The position numbers and the translations under genes were made by a program. Below the pieces are notes generated by a model. It had not been told where the DNA came from, did no database searches, and saw nothing but the letters and a program-made list of their open reading frames with translations. A stretch of DNA of 64,000 nt from Rosa chinensis (taxonomy: Eukaryota; Streptophyta; Magnoliopsida; Rosales; Rosaceae), in the NCBI RefSeq assembly GCF_002994745.2, contig NC_037091.1, positions 13,702,501 through 13,766,500 of the forward strand. Direction: 5' to 3'. Shown here one piece after another: positions 1-13,377 of the stretch (positions within the stretch are counted from its first letter, which is position 1; every line of letters begins with the position of its first letter).

Positions 1-1
1 A

Positions 2-1649
2 TATGAACTCACAAGATCCTATGCCTGGTTGGAGGTGATGAACGATTAATTCTTAGTTCTTAAGCAAGTATTTGAAGTATGCTAACCAAGTGTGGATAAT
101 TGGTTTTTAATTTTGGAAACCTGACTTTCCTTTCAATATCAACAGATGATCAATCCAGCTGAAACATTTGGAGATATCGTTATTGATTATCAGTAAGAAA
201 TAAAAAATAGCAATGAAGTACTTTCCCAAAACAAAGTAGTTGTGTTCAATTTGCAAAAGAACAACCATATTTATACCAGTGTCACTGAATTTGATAACCA
301 ATGGGGTTGAGAGTGAGTCCAAATTTGAACTAAATGAAATGCTCTCACATCATTCGGTAAACAAGTTTGGTGACGTGCGGTACATTTATATAAGTAATGA
401 TGCAAAAAGTCCTTACCTACACTTATGAATACATGCAGGTACGTGGAATGCACATCAGCAGCAGTTGAATGCCTTAAAGCATTCATGAAATTATATCCAG
501 AGCATCGGAAGAAAGAAATAGAAGCATGTATTGCAAAGGCAGTTCAGTTCATCGAGAGCATGCAACTTCCTGATGGCTCATGGTTAAATTTGTTTCTAAC
601 CATTTCATCAATATATGATTTTGAAATGCTTACACCAAAATTGGACTTATAAACATGAACTGAGCTCTAATAATTCAATATGGTCCAGGTATGGGTCTTG
701 GGGAGTTTGCTACACCTATGGAACATGGTTTGGAATAAAGGGGTTATTGGCTAGTGGCAAGACCTACCTGACAAGTAACAGCATTAAAAGAGCATGTCAT
801 TTCTTGCTATCTAAGCAACTCGATTCAGGTGGCTGGGGAGAGAGCTTTCTTTCATGCCAAAACAAGGTAAAGGGCCGTTTTGGAAATCCATGTTGAATTT
901 ACTAGCTATCTGTGTTCAGCTTTTTCTTTACTCTCCTCTGTTCAGCATTTCCGGAAACCATATATGATGTTTTTCAATGATATCTCTGCTATGGTTGAAT
1001 ACATAGGTATACACAAATCTCGAAGGGAACAAACCACATATAGTGAACACTGGATGGGCTATGTTGGCTCTAATTGAAGCAGGGCAGGTGTGTGACAATA
1101 TATCATATGTAAACATGACTGCATATAAACATGAATTGCAGATTTAAAGCTAGGCCTATATAAAAATGACTGCATGAGTAATGCTATATGAATCGCAGTT
1201 TCTAAAAACATGACGCGAATTTTATCGTACTAATTAACAATTCCTAACTATTGATCTGATAGCATATCTACTGACATATGATTGGGAAGTCCATGTTTCC
1301 ATAGAAATGGTAGGAATACACTCATTTGTGTCCTTTTCTTTGCACAATTTTGTGACTTCTAGGGTGAAAGGGACCCGATCCCCTTGCATCGAGCAGCAAA
1401 GGTATTGATTAATTCACAGATGGAAAATGGAGATTTCCCACAACAGGTATTTGTTATTGTAAATACTGTACAAGGTTCAGAGGCATAACATTACAGTTTA
1501 CAACCTTGGCCTTACTATGTTTATTTCAACAGCAAATCATGGGAGTCTTCAGCAAAAATTGCATGATTAGTTACTCCGCCTACAGAAATATCTTTCCCAT
1601 CTGGGCACTAGGAGAGTATCGAAACCGGGTACTGGTACTTCACAAATGA
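2..1649 (+). CDS. Oxidosqualene cyclase, 3' exons only (OSC copy 1)
   Basis: This is the C-terminal part of a plant oxidosqualene cyclase, an ER-membrane enzyme that cyclises 2,3-oxidosqualene to a sterol or triterpene skeleton. Seven exons join in frame with GT-AG introns: 2-34, 146-192, 439-582, 689-866, 1007-1087, 1363-1446 and 1533-1649, ending in TGA. Visible landmarks are [24 protein letters not shown], the QW repeats MQLPDGSW and [19 protein letters not shown], and the C-terminal [10 protein letters not shown]. From family knowledge, [10 protein letters not shown] and [15 protein letters not shown] look more like the cycloartenol or olive-type lupeol synthase side than classic beta-amyrin synthases, but the product cannot be read from this part. 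The DCTAE catalytic motif lies left of the window. No stop or frameshift interrupts these exons, so the gene may be functional. An AATAAA follows the stop at 1653. Confidence 0.93.
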
Positions 1650-2033
1650 TTCAATAAAAGAAAATAAGTGTGTAATCTACATGAGATATTACATTTGTGG
1701 GAATAATACTGTGCTCATCTACAGTGTATTTCTGGTTGTGCAAATTTGATTGTGTTTATCAAGACCATTTTCAGGAATAAGTAGTTGGGACCAAACTATA
1801 TCACAGTTTACAACTGTATTATACAGATGATGTGAAATCTTCAATGTTAGCCTAGACATCTAATCAGTCCCGGATTCAATTAATTAATGGCCAAGACAAC
1901 AGATCAACCACATAGAGAGAGCATCATCTCGCCAACTTGAGATTACAACAAATATTTTCTACTATTCAGAACTGAGACCAAACCCTAGCACAAAATCGGG
2001 GATGGCCAGATACAATAAAAAATTTTGGGGAAG
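1650..2033. other. Intergenic spacer between two convergent gene ends
   Basis: About 380 bp separates the OSC stop codon (+) from the UTP21 stop codon (-). The stretch is AT-rich and should hold both 3' UTRs and poly(A) signals. I see no ORF, RNA gene or transposon end in it. Confidence 0.6.
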
Positions 2034-5000
2034 TCAAAACTGAGAATTGCTAAGAAAAGTGACCATGCACCTGGCACTCTGAAACATTTTATCTACTCTT
2101 TGCCATGTGTTGCATTGAACGTCTAGGAGCTTGCTTGCCTTATCCTGTAGTCTTGACTGGCGTCGAATTGTTTCGCCATGTATCTGTCCAGGAAGAAAAT
2201 TAAAACAAAGGCAAAAGACATTAAACAGAGTTTTATGACCAACTGGAAATTGGTGATTTTACTCTTTATTTTTTTAGTTTCATAAAAGCTAATAAGGCCA
2301 GTTTATAAGGGAACCATTTGTTCTCTAATTACAGTTCTAGTTCTGAGTTCCACTATTATCTAGGAGATATTATAATATTTCTAAAAGGTCTGTGGTAATG
2401 CTACTTGTTACTCATCTATTTCTGGACCGAAATGATTTATTACAAAAAGATGGTTGAATGCAGAAAGGAATTATATCTATACCTTCAAAAAAACCCTGAT
2501 CACAGCTTGTACAAAGTCAAAATTGTTTCTGCATGCAGTCTCGTGTATAAAATAGTCGAGAAGCAGTTCAATTGGAAGCAACTTTTCTGGCTCTTCTTCA
2601 TCCTCATCACCTACAATCTGAAGAATTCGAAGTTCCATATCCAGGGATGATGGAGACAAAGTTTTGATGAAATCAGTAAATTCTGAAACTGCAACAAAAG
2701 AAACACATCATAGTTAGCATTATCTCTTCCAAAGATTCGCAGCAATTAACAAGCCAACCTTTCAACTGAATCACAAATAAAACTTCAGTAAATCCATAGG
2801 GTACAGTCTAAAAGATAACATATTTACAATTCTTCATTTCTGCAGATGACTGAAGCGCTTGAAGGAATATTGATGGCGCTAGAGCAGCCTTTATTCTAGA
2901 TGATTCTTCACCACCTTTTGCCTCCTCATTTGTCGACCCAGTAGGCTTAAACATTATTTCTCCTGAAAGAGATGGAACTGAAGGCAAAAAGAAAGGAGCC
3001 TTTTCAGGTTTCTTTGGGGGCTCAATCGGTTTATTTCGTTCCTGGAAATTGCATAACTTACAGGTTAGTAACCAACAAAATGTACTGAAGAACAAAAAGA
3101 ATATCCATGACAGTTGCAAAAATTTAGAAATGAGGTTGCAAGCCTGAATAAAAATAGGCAGCAGTAAAAGTACCTTTATAATGTCTAAGTTGATTAAGCT
3201 TTGCCACTGGCTTTTAGGATATGATGAGAGAGTAACAAGATCTGGAATTTGCTGTACAGGACTTGGAAGAGTAGAAGCATCTTTCAGTTGTTCAGAGTTT
3301 CCAACAGGCTCATCAGAATCCTCAGCTTCAGAACCTTTTGTCGAAGAGACAGATGGCAACTTAACACTCACAACTCGCTTTCCACTTGCATAGGAATCTA
3401 CCTTTGAAACTCCCGAAAACATTGATTGATTCACCCTGATAAAGTTGCAGGTGCAGAATGTGATGAAAAGGCAATATTCATGTTATCAATGACCAAAAAA
3501 AAAAAAATTACTATATTCAAATTCTTTGTTTTGCATGCTCATCCTTCACTGTTAAGCATAAATATCTTCGACTTTCCACTAGATACAATGAAGTTTCCCA
3601 ATGACAATATCCCAATGAAGTTTCACTCACTGTTTAATTGCCTTGGAATTCCACATACGTGAAGACTTACCAAAGATAGACCCCATTTTGATCAACATGG
3701 GAGGTCGCTAAAATATCCATATTTGGTGATAGAGACAATGCAGTCACAGACACATCAACATGCAACGCATCTATTTGTCTTGCTAAGATAACATCCCAAA
3801 CTCGAAGACTTCCATCCATACTGGAAGACAAAAGCCATTTTCCATCCTCACTAAAACACATGTCTGTAACACGATCAGTATGGCCTTCAAATTTACGAAC
3901 CATTCTTGATGCCACAACATCAAACAAGCGGATAATTAAGTCATCAGCCGCAACAGCCAAAAGACCTGAAAGTTAATTTGATTGATCACAACATAATCCA
4001 AGGAAAGCAGGATAGAAATCATGCCAAAAAATATGTCAAACAAACGTTACCATTCAAGCGATTGAATACAATCCTGACAACAGAGCTCCCAACTTCCCAT
4101 CTAGATGGCACTCCACGTCCCTTGAAATCCCAGACCTGTACATCATAACAATTGAGTGAAAGGTCCAGAAAACTTTAGTTGACCCAGAGAAAAGTATTTC
4201 TGTGTTGTAGGAGACTTATAAATGAGACTACAAATTGTATTGATAGCTGATAGAAAAAAACCGAATTTAGCAGCTTAAAATGAACAGGATGGCAGAAGCC
4301 ACACAACTAGGGATGGGAATGCAAGATTCCTACTGCTTTTTGGTAAAGCGGGGAAAGCAAAGAGGAAAACATCTTTTTTATTTCCATTGTAGTGTTTGAA
4401 TTGTGCATGTATATTGAAACTATAATTAATCAGTTTACCAGTAATGACTAATCCATTTTCTCAATTTAGATCTCCACACTGTCACATACTAGTTTAGAGT
4501 TCAAACCATCCTGATTTCAAATCCTGGTTCCGCTACTCGGCCTAACACGCAGTTTGTCCACTCGATAAAATTCATATATGCCATCGGTGGTTTATATAGA
4601 AATATCCATTCTACGAGTGGTTTAAAACTTTAAATAATTCTATGATTTACATTCATAAATGATGAGTCTTAGAAAATATATTGGATAGCGGAAGCAGATA
4701 CCTCACAGAATGTCCAGCAGAAAACAGGAGGGGGTAAAGCTGTTCACATTATGTTTACATAAACAAACTCTTCTTTTTATTTAATTTATTTAATCATTTG
4801 ACAATTTACTTAACAGCATATTCCTGTGCAAAGTGCCTATCTACCGGTAAGTCCAATAGCAAGGTAGAGAATAACGTATGAGAGAATTACAGACTGACCT
4901 TTATGTCTCCGTGATATCCAGCACTTATCATGTGAGTATTAGTTGAATCACAAGCAATTCCAACAACTTCGCCGTCATGGGCACAGATGCTTCTTTCCGA

Positions 5001-8000
5001 TGGATCCACATAATTACCTCGGCTGCTTCCTGACTGCAGGTTGAACCGCTCAATCCAACCAACAGCGGTCCCTAGTATGGCAAAATTTCCACATGCACTG
5101 ATGGCACAGGCCTATCACCAAATAAATACCAATCATTCAGTGAATTTCGTAAATCATTTCTAACAGTGGTTGCAGTATAGAAGTGGTTTTACACAAGCCT
5201 TTCAGGTTGCACAGAAAATACACATTAGCACCGGATCTTTTTATGAAGGCAGTTGCCATTTCGTACATTTCAAATAAAAAAAAGCTCATATGGATACCAA
5301 AAGAGAAGAAATATCCAACTTGATTATTTCTTGTAAATATTGCTCAAAAGGTATTGGAAAAGAACAATAGATATGGTAAATGAAGTTCTAACCTTCACAG
5401 GTGTTGGGTTTTCTGGTCTTGGTTTCAGAATATGCTCCCCAAGAACAAAGTTTTGAAGTCTCCAGACATATGCCTGTGCAGTATCCATATGACATGTAAC
5501 AACATTGCACCAATCTCGCTCTCTTATTTCAGCTGATATATATTTCCAAATAAAGACAAATATAATTAGAGGTGCTCTGATAAACCATACAAATTATACA
5601 GAAGAAAACATATAGCAATTAGCAAGTCCTTCATTAGCCAAGATGAAACTGATTTCTTAAATTGAATAGGCTTAATCAGCAAATTCCTAATGGATTTAGC
5701 TGCACAAATCTACTGCAATTTCAACTCCACATTGTTGAGGCCAAGAAACAGCAATAAATTCAATTATATAGTGAAGTATTATTTTGACAGCTCATAGATT
5801 AAAGTAGTATAAGACTACAATTCTAAATCTAGTATTCTAAGATTAAAGTAGTATGTCAGTTAAAGGTGTTATTACAAGGCGAACAGAAAATTTCTGCAGG
5901 AACTTACCACAATCAAAAGCAATGACAGGTTTCAGTTTTATCTCTTCCTCCTAGAACGGAAAACAGAAATTGAATGGTTAATTCATCTGCAGTCTGAAAT
6001 ATCACTACTTATCTTATCTTATGAATGTAACATTCAAACCATGAAATATATCATCCGCATATACCAAAGAAAGTTTAATAATAGTTCGCAGTCAGGCATT
6101 CCACACTTGGAGTGGAATTTGACTAAATACCAAGGTTATTAGATATGTATGTTTCTAGAAAATGGACTAGTATACTCTGGCAAAGAAAAGATTTAAACAA
6201 TCATGTCACTAACAAAGAAAACATGTCAACAGCATGAACTGACAATGGTAAAACACTTCAGAAAGATGCAAAAAGGGGAGGAGGGAATCAAATACATAAC
6301 TTAAATAACTACCCACATCTAACCCAAATCCCTAGTCCAGGTAACTTTATTTTATATTAGAAAGAAATAACTCAATATGAGAGAGAGTAAAGAACAGTGG
6401 AAAAGAAGCTTAGAAGCTACAACTCAGAAACAGTGGGCAAAATGTCAAAAATAGAAACAACCATAAACTAGAACATCCGAGGCGTTAGGTAAAGTTGCAT
6501 TCTAGTTTAAAAAAATTGTCAGCAAAGCAGTTGTCCCCGCAGTCATAAGAAAATGAAGCCAAAGTCCAGAATTGAGTCCTCCCACACACAACAACAACCA
6601 CAACCCCCCCCCCCTCAAAAAAACACCCCCTTTCCTCCTCTCTCTTTGCATTTTTAAAAGTCCTTTTGTATCTTTCCATCCAAATGACTGCATACCAAGT
6701 CCATGGAAGCATAGTATCATAAGAATGAATCCTTTCCTTAAAAAAGAAAAGAAAAAAAAAGTGAAGTGAAAAAGGAAACACAGACAACACTGATCTATGC
6801 TTAAGCTTATCAATTTAAAATTCAATTTGAATAAGATTGTATTTACATGCGCATTGCATAAAACAAAATTTTAAAATTCAGACAAATGATTATACAACAT
6901 GAACAGGAGTCAAACCAAATAGCTGAACTACATGGTACAGTCTGAGAAAAGACTTTAAAAACAAATTTCATTTTTATAAGAAAAAAACAAGATAAATTTA
7001 AACTAATTTAGGTGCTTTTATTGAGTTCAGTGCATGCATGATATGATTTGTGATACTACAATAATTACAATTAAAGAATAAAGTAAAGATAAATAATACA
7101 AATTTAATTTAATAATAGGTCTCAGTCAAGTCATACCTTCACCCTGAGTTTCTTTGCTCGTTTTGTTATATGACGTTGAGAAAGCTCTCTACTTTGTTGA
7201 TCCTAATCACAATAAGTAACTATATAAGAATAATGTATTGAATTTTGAATAAAAAAGAGACGTGAGAATTTGTTTAGATGTATTATACTGATAATTGATA
7301 ATGTAAACCGTGAAAATAACTACTAGATGAAGGGGCCACATACACTACTAAAGAGGTGAATGATTCATATGTAAGTGTACTCGGCATATGGCTTTTATGT
7401 ACGAAAAAATTTAACAAAGATTGGTATCGAACTAACCATTGATGAGCTCATAGATAGTTAGTTCAATTGTTATCCTGAAATTTTTGCATGTCTATCTATA
7501 GCACACTAAAGCCCTGAAACGATACACAATTGAAGATTAAACTGAGCTATTTGACTGCTAGAGTTTCTATATTAAACGGGTAGTGCCTAACATACTTGAA
7601 CAAGCTAATGACAGAAAGCAAGGGGAATATTAAGAAACAATTTAAAAATAATAATGATGTTCCTATTTGTCATCAAATAATTCAACTGATGTGTGAGTCC
7701 GAACCTGGATTATAGAGAAAAGGCGAAAGGCACGATCCTGACCAGCCGATAGAATATGTCTCCCATTTGCATAAAACCTAATATTGACAAGTGAAATTGA
7801 TAAAGAATCCATGCCGAAATGCAACCAGTCCCTCAACAAAAAGTAATGAAATAAGGTTACAGAAAAAATAGAAATTTTACAAGTATTTCACTAAAGTCGT
7901 ACAGAGTTCAAACTAGAAGTCCAGAAATACTCAATTTGTTGTGTAGAAAAAAAAAATACTATAGGATAAAGAGCAACAACCATGAAATTTTTTCAACTAA

Positions 8001-10740
8001 TTTGATCTAGGAAAGAACCACAAGACAGCACATAGCCATATCGATGGTTGCACGGTCAATGTTCAAATATATTCGACCTTCGTTTTTAACTATTACAACA
8101 GAGGGTGAAGCTAAATATTAGCAGCTAAAATCGATATGAACAGAATTATACCTTATGCATTGTGGAGGAGCACTATGACCACTTCTAAACCGTAAAAGAC
8201 GAGCATCTCCATCGCTTGTGTCAAAAATCCACATCTAAAGACACATAAAGAGTCAGATCTTAATCAATTATACATCCACATTTTAATCTTGGTTATCCAA
8301 TACTTTTTTATTTTTTGAGAAGTAAAAATGCCATCAATATTACATACTGGTTGAAATAGCATGGGAAATAATAACAAATCAGAATAAACCTCAAGCAAGA
8401 AATAAAAACAACAAGAAAGCCGAGTAACTATTATCTAAAAAAAAAAATTGATGTTGAAGAAGTATTTAATTCTGCAAAACAAATAGGGTCCTGTTGGAGA
8501 GAGGAAGAAAACAATCTTCAAAAGGGATAAACATAAACTTATAATTTGATAATTATTTTTGTAGTCCTAAGTTCAATTAACATGCCTATGCTCGTAGAAC
8601 TACTATCAGCAGATATAGATATACTAAGGCAGCAGAAACTGTATATCGTTCCCAATCATGGTTGGTTCATGGAGCAGATAAGCTCAAGTTGTCATGGTAC
8701 TCATGGAAACGCTTCTTTGCTTGAAGAAGAAGGAAAAGCAATAAACAACTTATAACCACTGACTTACAATCACCAACTTATTTCCTATGGTCCTACCTAC
8801 AGAGTTTGACAACCTAAATGTGTACAAAAGAAATAAGTAACGCAAAACGAAAACCATGAAAGAACACTGAATAACTCTTACTTTAATAGAATTGTCTGAT
8901 GATGAACTCATTAACACTGGTTCATTCACAAAAAAGTGCAGTGAAAGTATAGAACCATCGTGTGCCTCTTTTATAACTGATTGAAGCCTTCTTTTTTCGA
9001 GATTCCATATGCTTATAACACCAGAAGAACCTCCAGATGCTAGAAGAGGCTGCCCATCTAAAAAGAAAGAATACATAGCATAAGCTAGCTTAACACATAA
9101 AAGTCAACACATTTCAAGATTGATGTCCATATAAAAACAGAGAAAATGGATTATGTTGAACAGGAGGGAAATCAAAATTATGCCAAATGTTTTAGTGTGT
9201 GGAAAATGCCCTTGTACATCACCCACTTTTGACAGTGTGCTAGTACTGTATGGTACTAAGAATAAAAGAAATAATCCAGTAGCATCATGTAAAACAGTAC
9301 TGCACAAAGCATTAGTATTATAAGCCAACAGCCTGACGTTCTTACCTGTGCTGAAAGATAAGGCAGTCACAGCACCTCGTGTTGAATGGGAAAACGTCAC
9401 CAACTCTTCATCAAATCGTATGTTGTGAACATGAATTTTTCCATCAGCACAACCAACTGCAACAACATCTAGCGCAGGAGACGAAACACAGCTGCATATA
9501 GAAGATTTCCATCCCTTGAACTCATACAGTTTTTTCTTTGTGCTGATATTCCAAAGCTGCAGAGAACCTTCTTGACTCCCAATGACAACCTGTGCAGATC
9601 ACAATGAGGGTTTAATTTTAGATTGAAGGGGAAACAAAGTCCCCATGAACTTTAATGAGGAAAGAGTTTGAGGTCAATTTGTACTGAAAATGTCACAAAA
9701 CTTCTTTAAGAGAAAAGAAGTTACCTTATTTAAGTAGGTATCCGGATGCATTATACAGCTAGGAGTAAAATTTTCGTCCAACTTAATATGTCCAACCGGA
9801 TCATGATTCTCATCAATTCCCTTAAATGTCCATATATACAGATTACCTTCAACATCAACACTTAGGATATGCTCTCCAAACAATAGCAACAAATTGACCT
9901 TCGCATTATGGGCGCTCCACATAGCAACCTGTAAATGTCCATACAAAGAAGTGACAGAGTGATGATATAGGCCATTGGTTCTCACACCACTATTTCCACC
10001 AGATTGCATTAAAATCACTGTCAAAGTTGATACCAGCACAATGAACTTCTCAAGCGTTTACTCTAAATTGATTTCAAAACACATGTGTCACTAATATAAT
10101 ATGTCATCTACTGTGGTTAGCTTGAGAATGCAAAGATTTAATTCCCAAGTTAAGACTAGCACAAGGAGATTAATTTAGTCACAGCCCTCCCTATCCAAAC
10201 ACACTCACAGAAAAGGAGCTGCTAACCAACCTGATGAGATCTCTTAAAAACAGCTATATCAGTCCCATACGCAGCGAATGTGTAGTCCCGATACGAAGCA
10301 AGAGCTCGAATCTTCTTCGGCAATTGCAGACCTTCAGAAATGAAAGCAAACAGAGTTCACATAACCACACAAACTTGATCAAAATACCCTAAAACCACAC
10401 CAAAACGCAGTGAAGTTTTATCCAACAACACAAAAAAGTATTCTTCTTTCTTATAAAGCTTGAAAATTTAGAAACTCGAAAGCCAAAACAAGAGAAAGGA
10501 ACTCACCGACGAGGACCAGAGTGAGCTTTGCGCACTGCAACAATGGAGAGCATAAGAGTATGAGTATTTAATCAGAATCAAAATTGAAAATTTACAATAG
10601 GAAGTGAAGATTACATTGTAAATTTGGAAGGCTTTGCCGACGCTGACGGTGACGAAGGCTTCAGTGCCGAGGCGCTGAACGGAGAAGGGAACAGAGGTGG
10701 TTGTGTAGCCGATTGCTCTGAAGGGTTCGAAGATTCCCAT
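2034..10740 (-). CDS. UTP21: U3 snoRNP-associated WD-repeat protein UTP21 / WDR36, 18 exons
   Basis: This protein belongs to the UTP-B/PWP2 part of the nucleolar small-subunit processome, which acts with U3 snoRNA in early pre-18S rRNA processing. Exons from the ATG at 10740 downward: 10740-10615, 10534-10507, 10331-10231, 9928-9725, 9589-9346, 9057-8882, 8234-8152, 7777-7705, 7202-7137, 5950-5908, 5532-5393, 5111-4899, 4135-4051, 3965-3671, 3435-3174, 3041-2828, 2688-2483 and 2183-2034. All have GT/AG borders, phases agree, and together they encode 902 residues plus TGA, close to the usual plant length. WD repeats run through most of the protein (for example FEGHTDRVTDMCF followed by SSSMDGSLRVWD). 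A low-complexity linker follows, then a Utp21-type C-terminal domain (SPSSLDMELRILQ; ELLLDYF). The start MGIFEPFRAIGY matches the conserved N-terminus. I saw no damage. Introns hold only AT-rich sequence, with C and A runs near 6.6 kb. Confidence 0.96.
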
Positions 10741-10960
10741 ATTCTCTTTGGTTCTTGGTAATGCTTAGGGTTCTTCGGGAGGTTTTGGGAGGACGAATTA
10801 AGGAGACGCCGAGGAAGAAAGAGTGGAGAAGATACAGAGGGGTTTTAGGGTTTTAGGGAAGAGGCGCTTTCGGAGACCCGAGCTCCGAACCCAATCATTG
10901 ATGAGGCCCAAATAGGAATAGATTCAACAACAAAGAAAGGAGGCCTAAAGGCCCATTAAT
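10741..10960 (-). promoter_or_regulatory. UTP21 5' region with telo-box and site II motifs
   Basis: Reading on the minus strand, the region just upstream of the UTP21 start contains a doubled telo-box-like run (TTTTAGGGTTTTAGGG on the plus strand, 10843-10858). It also contains two site II elements (GGCCCA at 10905-10910 and 10950-10955). Telo-box plus site II is the well-known arrangement in plant ribosomal-protein and ribosome-biogenesis promoters, bound by Pur-alpha/TRB-type and TCP factors, so it fits the downstream gene. The transcription start is not determinable by eye. Confidence 0.7.
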
Positions 10961-11003
10961 AAGCAAAAAAAATTATTTGTTTTTGTTTTAGGGAATTTGA
11001 ATA

Positions 11004-11293
11004 TGCAGCCTTGCAGAGAGAATTGAGGGAATGAATTGTATATTCATTGATAATAGGGGTCTCTTTATATTGAGGATTACAAACAAAGAATCGGAGTCTC
11101 ACAATGAAACATAATCGTACAATGATTAGGATATCTAAGAAGATATCTGTAAGACTAACCCTATTATAATTCGAACAAGTACTTAGAATTTGTGTCAGAT
11201 ACATAATCTAGGTGTCCTTAAATACTCTCCCTTGTGTCGCCCAAACGTCCTTGCACCTCTCGTTGTCTCGTCAAAAATCTTGCCGAGTAACAA
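11004..11293 (-). mobile_element. Probable 3' LTR of a degraded copia element
   Basis: On the minus strand a purine-rich tract (about 11325-11298, GGGGGAGATG then AGGGGGGGAG) is followed by a sequence with a TATTTAAGG box (near 11215-11223) and an AT-rich tail. This is the layout expected at the 3' end of a copia element, polypurine tract then LTR. The exact TG/CA ends and a target duplication were not verified, so the borders are approximate. It lies downstream, in the same strand sense, of the copia RNase H fragment at 12.3-12.8 kb. Confidence 0.5.
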
Positions 11294-11334
11294 AAACTCC
11301 CCCCCTGGTGTCTGCATCTCCCCCTGATGACAAG

Positions 11335-12136
11335 TAGGGCTGTCACTCGGTCGGTTCGAATCGGTTATAGGTATTACCAACTTCAAAACCAAAGCTTTCG
11401 GTTTCAAAACTGAGCTACCAATTACCAACCAAAATTTTCGGTTTTTAATTATATCTACCAAATTCGGTATTTCGGTTTTCGGTATTACCAACTTTAGAAT
11501 AACTAATTCTTTATAATATAAATTAGAATGAACAAAACTAGGTTTTTGAATTTTATAATCATAAACGGTGTATTCATCTACTAATTATAGCTTTCTTTTG
11601 TATATATGACATCAAGTTCTAGCAATTTTCAATAAAACTAATTCAATATATGACATCAAGTTATAGCTTTCTTTAGAATAACTAATTCTTTAGAATATAA
11701 ATTAGAATGAACAAAACTAGGTTTTTGAATTTTATAGTCATAAACATTGTATTCATCTACTAATTATAGCTTTTTTTTGTATATATGACATCAAGTTCTA
11801 GCAATTTTCAATAAAACTAGGTTATTCAACCATCTTTGACTAGGTTACTTAAAATACATGTACTATTAATGTAGTATATGTAGTAATGTTCATACTATTA
11901 TAAAAAAATTTATGTTTATTTCTTAATATACATGTATGTGTATTGAAAACTGTAGTATATAAATCTAATATTTAGATAATCGGTAGCTTCGGTATTTACC
12001 AAAACCAAACCAACTTTTTCGGTAATTTTCGATTTCGGTTTTATCGGTCTCGGTTACCAAAAAGTCGGTTTACCAAACCTAAAACATCGGTTGGTATTCG
12101 GTTGGTTTGGTAATTACCAAACCAAGTGGCAGCCCT
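11335..12136. mobile_element. Non-autonomous hAT-like element, 8-bp TSD
   Basis: An 802-bp element with terminal inverted repeats (left TAGGGCTGTCACT; right AGTGGCAGCCCT). It is flanked by an 8-bp duplication with one mismatch (ATGACAAG at 11327-11334, ATGACTAG at 12137-12144). TSD length and ends fit hAT elements. Subterminal regions are full of short CGGTTT/ACCAA-type motifs on both sides, probably transposase-binding repeats. No transposase ORF is present. It sits inside the copia 3' region. Confidence 0.8.
11498..11820. repeat. Internal tandem duplication within the hAT-like element
   Basis: A segment of about 140 bp beginning AACTAATTCTTTA (11498) and ending near TTTTCAATAAAACTA recurs at about 11681-11819 with a few substitutions. 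The copies are joined by a short partial repeat (ATATGACATCAAGTTATAGC). It explains part of the element's length. Confidence 0.8.
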
Positions 12137-12144
12137 ATGACTAG

Positions 12145-13377
12145 ATCATGGGAGTTCGGATAACTTCCGTAAACCGATGCTAGCCACATGTTTCTCGAAA
12201 GTGGATTTGGGCACAAGTCTGCCACATTGTCCTCATATCGAACTTGGTTCACCTTGAACTTGAGGAAAGTTTGTTGTTGCTAATTATATAAAAACTTGGG
12301 CGATGTGTGCTTGGTGTTGTTGCCTTTGATGTAGCATTGTTTCATTTATTCAATGCAAGCAGCATTATCCCTATAAATGCTCGCATGCTCATCTATGGTA
12401 GACTTCAAACCATAAGTGCTTCGAACATGCATAATTATAGATCTCAGCCATATACATTCACGAATAGCTTTGTGAAGAGTAATAATCTTTGCATGGTTTG
12501 AGGATCTAGTGACAAGTGTTTGTTTTATAGACCTCCAAGATATCGCAGTCTTTCTCATGGTGAACACATAACTAGTTTGGAAATGATCTTTGTGTGGGTC
12601 AGAGAGATACCAAGCATCAGCAAAACCTTTCAAAACAATAATCATGTTTTGGGGAGGGGAAAGAGAACGCGGGCCAAGATTAGCGGCGTTTCTGGTGTAT
12701 GATGGGTCTGAATCCATCATCTCTCTATATGGATAGAATAAGTCCATATCAATCATACTACTCAAGTATCGAAAGATATTGTTTACGCCAGTCTAATGAG
12801 GTTGCGTTGGCGCAGAGCTATATTTAGCTAACAAGTTCGCGGTAAATGAGATGTCTGGTCTTAGTGCATTAGGTTAAATAAAATAATGCACCTATTGCAC
12901 TTAGGTAGAGCACTGCTGCCTCTAACGCGTATTAGTCATCATTTTTAAGACGAAACAGATCTTTTTTAGGATCAAGACTACAAAAGACCATGGGGGTGCT
13001 TGAAGGCTTAATTTTATCTGTATTGAAATGCCTAAGCATCTTTTGGGTATAAGCTGATTGATGAATTAGGATACCATCAACACTGTGCTCAAGTTCCAAA
13101 CCGAGACTGAATTGTGTTCTCCCAAAGATCATTCATTTCAAACTCATATTTCAACTATTCAGCTGTTTTCTTTAACTCCTTAAGGGCTTCCAATGAAGTT
13201 CATGTAATCAACATGAACCGCGACAAAATCCAAAACTTGTCATAGATACGCACGGGCATAGTTCATCATTGACATATCTCTTCCGAATCAAGTAGTCACT
13301 TAGTGAGCGTTTCAACCTTATTGCAAATGCGCTCCGTGGTCTAGAACTACTTAACTTGGGTAAATGAAGTCCATCAG
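12145..13377 (-). pseudogene. Copia polyprotein remnant: end of RT and RNase H
   Basis: Minus-strand translation shows the C-terminal end of a Ty1/copia reverse transcriptase (about 13132-12932: FSLGLELEHSVDGILIHQ, then SSTPM) and the RNase H domain (about 12765-12346: GFADAWYLSDPHK, TAISWRSIKQT, DNAACIE). Stops and frame changes interrupt it. At 13377 the RT coding sequence is cut by the nested LTR stack and resumes at 20802. Bases 12145-12345 are the tail of the element with no recognisable domain. Confidence 0.85.

Noticed and set aside
4481..4600. Possible tRNA-derived SINE (GAGTTCAAACC-like B box)
   Set aside because: No A box at the right distance, no clear poly(A) tail or TSD; left as intron sequence.
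6485..6825. Two overlapping minus-strand frames of about 100 codons
   Set aside because: They lie inside a UTP21 intron, contain homopolymer-derived stretches and no domain.
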